From Flavobacterium sp. (GTDB lineage: Bacteria > Bacteroidota > Bacteroidia > Flavobacteriales > Flavobacteriaceae): a DNA stretch of 8,162 bases. The notes below the pieces were generated by a model. It had not been told where the DNA came from. It was given only the letters and a program-made list of their open reading frames with translations, and made no database searches. Each line of letters starts with the position of its first letter. The first letter of the stretch is position 1. The translations under genes were made by a program, and so were the position numbers. The stretch spans positions 1-8,162 of the forward strand of contig JAHRWO010000121.1 in assembly GCA_019105125.1 (NCBI GenBank), given 5' to 3'. Positions 1 to 6,692 of this stretch are shown one piece after another.

Positions 1-833
1 AAACTTCGGCAGAAGAAAAGGTAAAAACCATTCAAGACGCTTTAGAAAATAAAGAAGAAGCAAAAGGAATTTACGGTGATACAACACGTCCGGGAGAAGC
101 GATGAACATTGGTTCGCGCCATCCAATTTCTATTGTAAAAAACCAAATGATTGATATTTTTTCAACCATTGGTTTTAACGTGTCAGAAGGTCCAGAAATT
201 GAAGACGATTGGCACAATTTTACCGCACTAAATTTACCAGAATACCATCCTGCAAGAGATATGCAGGATACGTTTTTCATTCAAACCAATCCTGATGTTT
301 TATTGCGTACACACACTTCATCGGTGCAAGTGCGTTATATGGAAAATAACAAACCGCCAATTCGTACGATTTCTCCAGGAAGAGTTTTCCGTAACGAGGC
401 TGTTTCTTCGCGTTCACACTGTATTTTCCATCAAGTGGAAGGTTTGTATATTGATAAAGACGTTTCGTTTGCCGATTTAAAACAGACGTTGTTGTATTTC
501 ACGAAAGAAATGTTCGGAAAATCGAAAATTCGTTTGCGTCCGTCGTATTTTCCATTTACAGAACCAAGTGCTGAAATCGATATTTATTGGGGTTTAAAAA
601 CCGAAACGGATTACAGAATTACCAAAGGAACCGGTTGGTTAGAAATTGGTGGTTGTGGAATGGTTGACCCTAATGTATTGAAAAACTGCGGCATCAACCC
701 AGACGAGCATACAGGTTTTGCTTTCGGTATGGGAGTGGAGCGTATTGCGATGTTGTTGTATCAAATTGGTGATATCCGTATGTTTTACGAAAATGACGTT
801 CGCTTCTTAGAGCAATTCAAATCGAGTATATAA
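1..833 (+). CDS. pheS: Phenylalanine--tRNA ligase alpha subunit, 5'-truncated by window edge
   Basis: This is the catalytic alpha subunit of the cytoplasmic alpha2-beta2 phenylalanyl-tRNA synthetase, which charges tRNA-Phe with phenylalanine using ATP. The frame is open from base 3 and continues past the first internal ATG at 102, so the true start lies upstream. About 276 codons are visible. Against a usual length near 340, roughly 60 N-terminal residues (the coiled-coil tRNA-binding arm) are missing. The visible part begins in the end of that arm and the [18 protein letters not shown] junction. Class II motif 2 follows as [19 protein letters not shown], then the active-site stretch [18 protein letters not shown], and motif 3 as [14 protein letters not shown]. 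The alanine codon at 720-722 matches the small residue that shapes the Phe pocket in E. coli PheS (Ala294, from memory). The gene ends in TAA at 831-833 and looks intact. It is followed at 48 bases by a conserved hypothetical gene on the same strand. Confidence 0.97.
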   Translation, partial: TSAEEKVKTIQDALENKEEAKGIYGDTTRPGEAMNIGSRHPISIVKNQMIDIFSTIGFNVSEGPEIEDDWHNFTALNLPEYHPARDMQDTFFIQTNPDVLLRTHTSSVQVRYMENNKPPIRTISPGRVFRNEAVSSRSHCIFHQVEGLYIDKDVSFADLKQTLLYFTKEMFGKSKIRLRPSYFPFTEPSAEIDIYWGLKTETDYRITKGTGWLEIGGCGMVDPNVLKNCGINPDEHTGFAFGMGVERIAMLLYQIGDIRMFYENDVRFLEQFKSSI

Positions 834-838
834 TTTAA

Positions 839-871
839 AATCCTGATAAGTTTTCGAAACCTGTCAGGATT
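839..871. repeat. Imperfect inverted repeat (hairpin) between pheS and the next gene
   Basis: The left arm AATCCTGATAAG (839-850) pairs with the right arm CCTGTCAGGATT (860-871) across a 9-base loop, TTTTCGAAA. In plus-strand RNA this gives ten Watson-Crick pairs, one G-U pair and one A-C mismatch. The loop itself contains the palindrome TTTCGAAA. No T-run follows the right arm, so a simple intrinsic terminator is unlikely. The hairpin ends 9 bases before the next start codon. CCTGTCAGG-type hairpins are, from memory, dispersed between genes in flavobacterial genomes, so this may be a member of an interspersed palindromic family. That membership is inference; the pairing is seen directly. Confidence 0.7.
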
Positions 872-880
872 CTTCAAAAT

Positions 881-1288
881 ATGAAAAAAGACATTATCAT
901 CCCAAAAGTAGAAGGCGTTCACATTGTAGCTTTTCAAGAATGGAACGACGATTTCATGGAGAATTCTTGGTATGCTTACTTAGTAAACGATACCGATAAT
1001 TTATTGGAAATGGCTATGGTAGTTTCTCGTGCATATGGTTTAATCAATGGAGAAGAACGCAAAACAGGAACATTCCGTCATGCGTTTGCCAAAGTAGAAC
1101 CAAGAACTGCTGTTAAAGTTGAATTGTTAGAAAATAATGTTTTACAATTGAACAACGAATTCATGTTGTCGTATTTCGCAAAAGGACAATTATATGATAA
1201 AACCTTCGTGTTCCGTGTAAACACCATCAACGAAAAAGCTACTGCTAATTTACCAATTATCAACAAAAGAGGCGTTTTTGCGAATTAG
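881..1288 (+). CDS. Conserved hypothetical protein encoded next to pheS (135 aa)
   Basis: This is a soluble cytosolic protein of 135 residues with no signal peptide and no membrane segment. I know of no assigned function. It resembles a small Bacteroidota family that I recall being found beside pheS. Family-like stretches are PKVEGVHIV (8-16), the VVSRAYG turn (47-53), GTFRHAFAKVEP (63-74), the NNEFMLSYF strand (91-99), LYDKTFVF (104-111) and the C-terminal PLINKKGV-type ending, here LPIINKRGV (124-132). Alternating hydrophobic strands and few helices suggest a compact beta-rich fold. The ATG at 881 is chosen because the conserved N-terminus begins there. The upstream bases are a hairpin and A-rich sequence without a clear ribosome site. 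It is probably co-transcribed with pheS unless the 839-871 hairpin separates them, and a strong terminator follows it. A role linked to translation or PheS is only guilt by association. Confidence 0.85.
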   Translation: MKKDIIIPKVEGVHIVAFQEWNDDFMENSWYAYLVNDTDNLLEMAMVVSRAYGLINGEERKTGTFRHAFAKVEPRTAVKVELLENNVLQLNNEFMLSYFAKGQLYDKTFVFRVNTINEKATANLPIINKRGVFAN

Positions 1289-1302
1289 ATTTTAAAAAGA
1301 TT

Positions 1303-1355
1303 ACCGCAGATTCGCAGATTAAATACTAAATCTACGAATCTGCGGTTTTAATTTT
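1303..1355 (+). terminator. Rho-independent terminator after the pheS-adjacent gene
   Basis: The left arm (1303-1320, ACCGCAGATTCGCAGATT) pairs with the right arm (1329-1346, AATCTACGAATCTGCGGT). This makes an 18-bp stem with one C-A mismatch and an 8-base loop, followed by TTTTAATTTTT. An A-run (1294-1298) on the left could give some activity in the other direction. The left arm contains a tandem GCAGATTC/GCAGATTA. The stem lies 14 bases after the stop codon of the 135-residue gene, which it should terminate. It insulates the glycosidase gene downstream. Confidence 0.85.
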
Positions 1356-1378
1356 TATCTTTTCGATAATCCATAAAA

Positions 1379-1392
1379 TCTGAGTTATCAGA
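1379..1392. promoter_or_regulatory. Short inverted repeat upstream of the GH92 gene, possible operator
   Basis: TCTGA-GTTA-TCAGA is a perfect 5-bp-arm inverted repeat with a 4-base spacer. It lies about 20 bases upstream of the candidate -7 box and 52 bases upstream of the start codon. That is a plausible place for a regulator to bind, but arms this short arise easily by chance and no regulator is recognised. Confidence 0.2.
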
Positions 1393-1413
1393 CGTAAAAA
1401 AAGAAAATATTTT

Positions 1414-1421
1414 TACCTTTA
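1414..1421 (+). promoter_or_regulatory. Candidate Bacteroidota -7 box for the GH92 gene
   Basis: TACCTTTA matches the Bacteroidota primary-sigma -7 consensus TAnnTTTG at all specified positions but the last. An A-rich tract (1395-1407) lies just upstream, and no clear -33 TTG is seen. Transcription would start around 1427-1429 and leave a leader of about 17 bases. A promoter is expected in this gap because a strong terminator precedes it. Confidence 0.4.
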
Positions 1422-1444
1422 AGAAATTTTTTCAACACCACAAC

Positions 1445-4249
1445 ATGAAACCATTTCTTATTGCTTTAACCTTTTTAACTACTACTATTTCCCAAGCACA
1501 AGACTACGCCAAACACGTCAACCCATTTATTGGAACTGGCGGTCACGGACATACTTTTCCTGGCGCTACCGTACCTTACGGAATGGTGCAATTGTCTCCC
1601 GATACGCGTATTGATGGCAGTTGGGATGGCTGCAGTGGTTATCATTATTCCGATAATTTGATTTACGGATTTTCGCACACGCATTTGAATGGAACCGGTG
1701 TTTCCGATTATGGAGATATCATGTTGATGCCTACAATGGGCGAACCTTCGTTTGACAATAAAGTGTACTCTTCTACTTTTTCGCATGCCAATGAAAAAGC
1801 TTCCGCTGGATTTTACTCCGTGAAATTAGACAAACACAACATCGATGTGCGTTTAACCACTTCAACCCGCGTAGGTTTTCATGAATATACGTTTAATGAA
1901 GCAGGACAAGCGAATATTATTCTCGATTTAAATCATCGCGATAAGTTATTGGAGGGTCATATTAGATATGTTAATGATAGAACTTGGGAAGTATTACGAC
2001 GAAGTGAAGCTTGGGCACGCGACCAATATGTGTATGCCCGAATTGAGTTTGATAAACCTATGAAAATAAGTGCATTTAACTCTGAATTTAATGATGGAGA
2101 ATTTCAGCTTTTTGGGAATAAAGTAGCTGTAAGTTATTCTAAAAAAGTTAAGGTTGGTGAAAAAATAAAAGTTAAAGTAACTTTATCTTTCACGAATTAT
2201 TCGGGAACTTTATTAAACAGTTCCGAAATCAAACATTGGGATTTCAATAAAGTACATAAAGCTGCTATTGCGCTTTGGAACAAAGAATTATCAAAAATTG
2301 AAGTTACTTCCAATGATAAAGACAAGTTAACAATTTTCTACACAGCTTTGTATCACACCATGATGCAACCTAATATCGCGCAAGATTTAGACGGAAAATA
2401 CCGTGGTAGAGACAATAAAATTCATGTTGCAGAAGGATTTGATTACTACACGGTTTTTTCGCTTTGGGACACGTTTAGAGGCGCGCATCCGTTGTATACT
2501 TTGATTGATAAAAAACGTACAGCTGATTACATCAACACCTTTATCAAACAATATGAACAAGGCGGAAGATTACCGGTTTGGGAATTAGCATCTAACGAAA
2601 CCGACTGTATGATTGGTTATCATTCCGTTTCTGTAATTGCCGATGCGATGGTAAAAGGAATAAAAGGTTTTGATTACGAAAAAGCCTTTGAAGCCAGTAA
2701 AGCTTCAGCTATGCGTGATGTTTTAGGTTTGGATGCCTACAAGAAAAATGGTTTCATTTCGATTGATGACGAACACGAAAGCGTTTCCAAAACCTTAGAA
2801 TATGCTTATGACGATTGGTGTATTGCACAAATGGCACAAATTTTAAACAAGCAAGAAGATTATCAATATTTCATGAAACGCTCTCAAAATTGGAAAAATA
2901 TTTTCGATTGGGAAACTGGTTTTATGCGTCCAAAGAAAAATGGCGGTTGGGACAAACCTTTTGATCCTCGCGAGGTAAATAATAATTTTACCGAAGGTAA
3001 TTCGTGGCAATACTCGTTTTTCGTGCCACAAGATATTGAAGGCATGATTGAAGCTTATGGTGGCCCTGAAAAATTTGAAGCTAAATTAGACGAAATGTTC
3101 AACAGCGAAAGCAAAACTACAGGAAGAGAACAAGTCGATGTTACGGGTTTAATAGGGCAATACGCACACGGAAACGAACCAAGTCACCACATGGCATATT
3201 TGTACAATTATGTGGGAAAACCAGAAAAAACGAATGAAAAAGTCAAGTATATTTTAGATAATTTCTACACTAATACACCAGATGGGTTAATTGGAAACGA
3301 AGATTGTGGTCAAATGAGCGCTTGGTATGTGTTGAGTTCGATGGGGATTTATTCGGTAACCCCTGGCCAGCCGATATGGGATATTAATGAACCTTACTTA
3401 GACGCGAAAGTTAGTATTGATGGCAATAAACCAAATTATCTTCACTTACCAAATGCTAAAGGTATTTTGCCACAATTTGGTATGGAAACTATAGATAAAG
3501 TAGAGTGTCAATTAATCATTCCAGTTCCTGTAATTCAAGCAGAAAGCAAAGCTTTTAAAGATAATTTGAAGATTGAATTGAAATCTCAAAATTCAAATGA
3601 TGAAATTTATTTTATGATACATGATAAAGATGACCATTTGGCAAAGAAAATGTTCGTTAAATACACAAAAGCTTTTGAAATATCGCAAACTTCAACTGTT
3701 GAAGCTTATGTGAAAACAAATGAAGGAAAAAGCAACACAATCTCAGCAACCTTCTTCAAAAAACCAAACAATTACAGCATCAATATCAAATCGGTTTATA
3801 ATCCGCAGTATCATGCGGGTGGTCCAGAAGGGTTGTTGGATGGTATTTTGGGAACAGAAAACTGGAGAAAAGGCGATTGGCAAGGCTATCAAAGTCAGGA
3901 TTTTGAAGCAGTGGTGGATTTAAAAGAAGTAAAAGAGTTATATTCGTTTAAGGCAAATTTTCTACAAGATAGTCGTTCTTGGATTTTGATGCCTACTTAT
4001 TTGGAGTTTTTTATTTCAACAGATTATGTCAATTTTACTTCTGTTGGAAGTCTTGATATTGCAAAATACAGTGAAATTGATCCAAAAGATGAAAATTCAT
4101 TTACTAGAGAATTTGGAGTTCTTTTAGACAAGAAGAAAACAGCACGTTACGTAAAAGTAATCGCTAAAAACTTCGGTAAATTACCCGATTGGCATCAAGG
4201 TTTTGGTGGTGATGCGTTTATTTTTATTGATGAGATTACGGTGAAATAA
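1445..4249 (+). CDS. Secreted GH92 family alpha-mannosidase with C-terminal discoidin-like domain (934 aa)
   Basis: This is a glycoside hydrolase of family GH92: calcium-dependent, inverting exo-alpha-mannosidases that trim mannose from N-glycans or mannans. It begins with a signal peptide: Lys2, a hydrophobic core at residues 4-15, and probable signal peptidase I cleavage after S-Q-A18. There is no lipobox cysteine, so the protein is likely periplasmic or secreted. Family hallmarks appear in order: NPFIGTGGHGHTFPGATVPYG (from N26), GFSHTHLNGTGVSDYGD (75-91), SLWDTFRG (339-346), ETDCMIGYHSVSVIADA, TEGNSWQY with E517, HGNEPSHH (575-582) and GNEDCGQMSAWY (617-628). E517 and D620 sit where, as I recall from characterised members, the general acid and base lie. 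The GH92 core ends near residue 690. A short beta-rich module (about 700-775) and an F5/8 type C-like domain with YHAGGPEGLLDG (789-800) account for the length beyond the usual 740-770. Linkage specificity cannot be read with certainty. No SusC/SusD genes are adjacent. The kinase gene follows after 54 bases. Confidence 0.95.
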   Translation: MKPFLIALTFLTTTISQAQDYAKHVNPFIGTGGHGHTFPGATVPYGMVQLSPDTRIDGSWDGCSGYHYSDNLIYGFSHTHLNGTGVSDYGDIMLMPTMGEPSFDNKVYSSTFSHANEKASAGFYSVKLDKHNIDVRLTTSTRVGFHEYTFNEAGQANIILDLNHRDKLLEGHIRYVNDRTWEVLRRSEAWARDQYVYARIEFDKPMKISAFNSEFNDGEFQLFGNKVAVSYSKKVKVGEKIKVKVTLSFTNYSGTLLNSSEIKHWDFNKVHKAAIALWNKELSKIEVTSNDKDKLTIFYTALYHTMMQPNIAQDLDGKYRGRDNKIHVAEGFDYYTVFSLWDTFRGAHPLYTLIDKKRTADYINTFIKQYEQGGRLPVWELASNETDCMIGYHSVSVIADAMVKGIKGFDYEKAFEASKASAMRDVLGLDAYKKNGFISIDDEHESVSKTLEYAYDDWCIAQMAQILNKQEDYQYFMKRSQNWKNIFDWETGFMRPKKNGGWDKPFDPREVNNNFTEGNSWQYSFFVPQDIEGMIEAYGGPEKFEAKLDEMFNSESKTTGREQVDVTGLIGQYAHGNEPSHHMAYLYNYVGKPEKTNEKVKYILDNFYTNTPDGLIGNEDCGQMSAWYVLSSMGIYSVTPGQPIWDINEPYLDAKVSIDGNKPNYLHLPNAKGILPQFGMETIDKVECQLIIPVPVIQAESKAFKDNLKIELKSQNSNDEIYFMIHDKDDHLAKKMFVKYTKAFEISQTSTVEAYVKTNEGKSNTISATFFKKPNNYSINIKSVYNPQYHAGGPEGLLDGILGTENWRKGDWQGYQSQDFEAVVDLKEVKELYSFKANFLQDSRSWILMPTYLEFFISTDYVNFTSVGSLDIAKYSEIDPKDENSFTREFGVLLDKKKTARYVKVIAKNFGKLPDWHQGFGGDAFIFIDEITVK

Positions 4250-4253
4250 TAAT

Positions 4254-4294
4254 AAACCGTTAAAATGCAGGTTTTTTAGAAATGCTTTTTCTAA
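4254..4294 (+). other. Intergenic segment with two weak hairpins, possible inefficient terminator
   Basis: The 54-base gap between the glycosidase and the kinase gene holds AAACC (4254-4258) facing GGTTT (4270-4274), which continues into a T-run. A second hairpin pairs TTAGAAA (4276-4282) with TTTCTAA (4288-4294) and is followed by TTTTAT. Both stems are short and AT-rich, so at most they attenuate read-through. Co-transcription of the kinase with the glycosidase therefore cannot be excluded. Confidence 0.25.
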
Positions 4295-4303
4295 TTTTAT
4301 GAA

Positions 4304-6688
4304 ATGGCTCAGTTTTCCAAATATACTTCGTTAAAATTATTAATTAGTTATTTGCTATTGTTGGCACTAATGGCTGCGGCAGTTTGGGTTTTGTTTCAGC
4401 AACAAGCCAACTTAAGCAGTCAAATTTTAGTTGAAAGGACAAACAAAAAACAATTGGTTTATACAGAGTTAATTCGTGATTTGTATGAATCAGATAATTA
4501 TGCGCAGGCGGCAATTCAAAAAAATGATGAAGCATCAAAACGTTTATTTCTAGCTAAAAATGCTTCTGTAATTTCAAAAATTGAATTTCTTAAAAAAGAA
4601 AATGTCATAACCGAAGAAACTCTTTTAGACACCCTGAAGTATTACTTAAAAGATAAAGAGCAAAACATCCTGAATTTAAGAAAACTTCAGCAAAATCCCG
4701 AAAAATCTCCAATTAATAATGTACTTCAAAAAATTAAAAATTTAGAAGACGTAAAAGGAAAATTAACGCTAGAGAAATTTATTCAAAATCCCGAAAAACT
4801 TTCCTCTTACGAGCGTAGAGTTGCTGAAGATTATATCAATTACTTAAACAAAAATGTTCCAAAAGACGCCACAAATACTATTTCTGAAAACGAAATTGAT
4901 TCCCTTTTAACTGTGTCTAAGAAAATATTAGAAGAAGCACAAAAACAAAACAACCAGCGCTCTTTGCTCATTAAAAATAAAGAAGTTGAGTTGCTTCAAA
5001 ACGAACTTAGAATTACTCAAAAATTATCCGACGTAATTATGCTTCTGAGAAGTTCAGCAGAAAAAGAGGAAGCTAATCTTGCAGCGATAAAAAGTGAAAA
5101 TCAAAGACAAACTTTAGACTTGATTCAAAAATCTGCAATTGCTTGTATTGTAGTGGTTTTATTTTTCTTTTTCTTGTTGTCTTTCGACTTTTTTAAAAAC
5201 AAAACTTACCGTCAACAGCTCGAGATTGAGAAACAAAAAACAGAACAATTATTAGAATCGAGAGAACAATTGATGGCAACTGTGAGTCATGATATTAAAA
5301 CTCCACTTCAATCGTTATTGGGCTATAGCGACCAACTCTTAGCATCTGAAGTTCAGGTAGAAAATCGAAATTCGCTTGTTAAAATGAAATCGGCAACTCA
5401 TTATATTGAACAACTGGTTTCGGGTTTGTTAGATTATGTGAGGATGGAAAAAGGAAAAGTTTCCATAATAGAAACGACTTTTGAAATTAATGAATTGCTA
5501 GAGGAAACGGCACAAAATATAGCCGATTTGCATCAAGAAAAACCTATCGATTTAGTTTATAAAATTCAGGCTACAGAAGGATTTCAGTTTTATGGTGATT
5601 ATAATAAACTGCGTCAAATTCTATATAATTTAATTGGAAATGCTTTTAAATTTACCCAAAACGGTAGTGTAACTATTGAAACACAACTCACCAATAACGA
5701 GCTAAAAATTGCCATCAAAGATACTGGAATTGGTATTTCGAAAAGTGCAATAGATAAAGTTTTTAAACCTTTTACTCAAGCTCATAGTCAAATTGAAAAT
5801 CAGTATGGAGGAACAGGTTTGGGCTTATCAATTTGCAATCGTTTAATTCAATTGTTAGACGGAAAGATACTCTTAGAAAGTGAACTAAATAAAGGATCGG
5901 TTTTTACTATTTTTTTAACTTTAAAGTCAAGTTCAAAAATTATGGTCGCTAAAACTATCGATTTAGATAGTTGTCTTTTATTAGATGATGATTCTAGTCA
6001 GTTATCGCTTACAAAAGCATTATTAAGTCCATATTTCAAAAACATTCATGTTTTTACCGACGGAAATGAAGCACTAAAATTTATGGATAAACATAAAGTT
6101 TCGCTATTAATTACCGATATTCAAATGCCCAAAATGAACGGTTTTACTTTTTTAAATGAAACTAGAAAGCGACACGCTTATAGCGAAACACCAATTATTG
6201 CAATTAGCGGAACCATTTTACAGTACCGAGATTTTTTAAGTCACCATCGTTTTGATTACTTTATTGAAAAACCTTACAGTATATCCCAATTGTTGGGTAT
6301 CATTTCTGAGCTTTCCAAACAAGATCTTAGAGAATCTACTACTGAAGAAACTGCTTTGCCTGAATTTATTACAAAGTTTCTAGGAGATGAAAAAATCATT
6401 ATTAACGCTTTTTTAAAAAATTATTATATCGATTTTAAAAAAGATCGTTCATCGCTACAAAAGGCCATTGAAAATTTTGACCAAGAGAAAATCAAGGCAA
6501 TAGTTCACAAAATGCAAACCATGGTTAGTCAGTTTGAAAGTAATGAATTATTGGCATTGTTGAAAGAGGTTGAAACAAAGATTCAATCTATTCAATCAAT
6601 GGGAGAAATTAGTCTTGAGCTTCAAAATTTAGAATTACTTTTGAGCGACTTTGAAGAAAAAATCAATCTTCTAATTCAAACTGATTGA
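4304..6688 (+). CDS. Hybrid sensor histidine kinase with receiver and C-terminal Hpt domain (794 aa)
   Basis: This is an inner-membrane hybrid kinase. TM1 spans about residues 10-31 and TM2 about 277-297. The roughly 245 residues between them should face the periplasm, look almost wholly helical, and match no sensor domain I recognise. HisKA carries the phospho-acceptor H329 (ATVSHDIKTPLQSLLGY). HATPase_c shows the N box with N446 (LYNLIGNAFKF), the G1 box D473-T-G-I-G and the G2 box GGTGLGL (502-508). The receiver has acidic D561-D563, phospho-acceptor D605 (ITDIQMPKMNG), S635 and K656-P657. The C-terminal segment (about 690-790) is a helical Hpt-like domain with H735 in IVHKMQTMV. All key phosphorelay residues are present. 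The ATG at 4304 is the first in frame after an in-frame TAA at 4292. The gene ends by overlapping, tail to tail, the sigma-54 activator on the other strand, its likely partner. The signal sensed is unknown. Confidence 0.95.
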   Translation: MAQFSKYTSLKLLISYLLLLALMAAAVWVLFQQQANLSSQILVERTNKKQLVYTELIRDLYESDNYAQAAIQKNDEASKRLFLAKNASVISKIEFLKKENVITEETLLDTLKYYLKDKEQNILNLRKLQQNPEKSPINNVLQKIKNLEDVKGKLTLEKFIQNPEKLSSYERRVAEDYINYLNKNVPKDATNTISENEIDSLLTVSKKILEEAQKQNNQRSLLIKNKEVELLQNELRITQKLSDVIMLLRSSAEKEEANLAAIKSENQRQTLDLIQKSAIACIVVVLFFFFLLSFDFFKNKTYRQQLEIEKQKTEQLLESREQLMATVSHDIKTPLQSLLGYSDQLLASEVQVENRNSLVKMKSATHYIEQLVSGLLDYVRMEKGKVSIIETTFEINELLEETAQNIADLHQEKPIDLVYKIQATEGFQFYGDYNKLRQILYNLIGNAFKFTQNGSVTIETQLTNNELKIAIKDTGIGISKSAIDKVFKPFTQAHSQIENQYGGTGLGLSICNRLIQLLDGKILLESELNKGSVFTIFLTLKSSSKIMVAKTIDLDSCLLLDDDSSQLSLTKALLSPYFKNIHVFTDGNEALKFMDKHKVSLLITDIQMPKMNGFTFLNETRKRHAYSETPIIAISGTILQYRDFLSHHRFDYFIEKPYSISQLLGIISELSKQDLRESTTEETALPEFITKFLGDEKIIINAFLKNYYIDFKKDRSSLQKAIENFDQEKIKAIVHKMQTMVSQFESNELLALLKEVETKIQSIQSMGEISLELQNLELLLSDFEEKINLLIQTD
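4691..4798 (+). repeat. Pair of 15-base direct repeats inside the kinase sensor region
   Basis: CAAAATCCCGAAAAA occurs at 4691-4705 and again at 4784-4798, 93 bases apart and in the same frame. Each copy encodes QNPEK (residues 130-134 and 161-165). The flanking residues are both helical but not clearly alike, so this may be the remnant of a 31-residue duplication in the periplasmic part or a coincidence. Confidence 0.4.
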
Positions 6689-6692
6689 TTTT
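6659..6692. terminator. Bidirectional terminator palindrome shared by the two convergent genes
   Basis: AAAATCAATC (6659-6668) and GATTGATTTT (6683-6692) are perfect 10-bp complementary arms around a 14-base spacer. On the plus strand the stem runs into TTTTATTATAA; on the minus strand it runs into TTTTTTCTTC. It can therefore serve as a weak-to-moderate intrinsic terminator in both directions. It covers the 26-base overlap of the kinase and activator genes. Both TGA stop codons (6686-6688 plus, 6665-6663 minus) lie within the arms. The stem is AT-rich, with only two G-C pairs, so its strength is uncertain. Confidence 0.65.

Noticed and set aside
102..833. Taking ATG 102 as the true start of pheS
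   Set aside because: The frame is open back to the window edge and the upstream residues belong to the PheS N-terminal arm, so the gene is cut by the window and does not start at 102.
1475..1786. 103-codon open frame on the minus strand inside the GH92 gene
   Set aside because: It is a shadow of the strongly conserved GH92 N-terminal region and encodes no recognisable protein.
4188..4212. TTGGCATCAAGGTTTTGG upstream of the kinase as a possible sigma-54 site
   Set aside because: The GG at -24 has no GC at -12, and the segment encodes the conserved end of the GH92 protein.
4292..4299. TAATTTTA as a -7 box for the kinase gene
   Set aside because: It would place the transcription start at or inside the ATG at 4304, and no -33 TTG is found. 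AT-rich chance matches are common here.
4359..4380. TGGCAC resembling the -24 half of a sigma-54 promoter near the start of the kinase gene
   Set aside because: It lies inside the coding sequence of TM1. The bases at the -12 position (GCTGC/CTGCG) do not match TTGCW at the right spacing.
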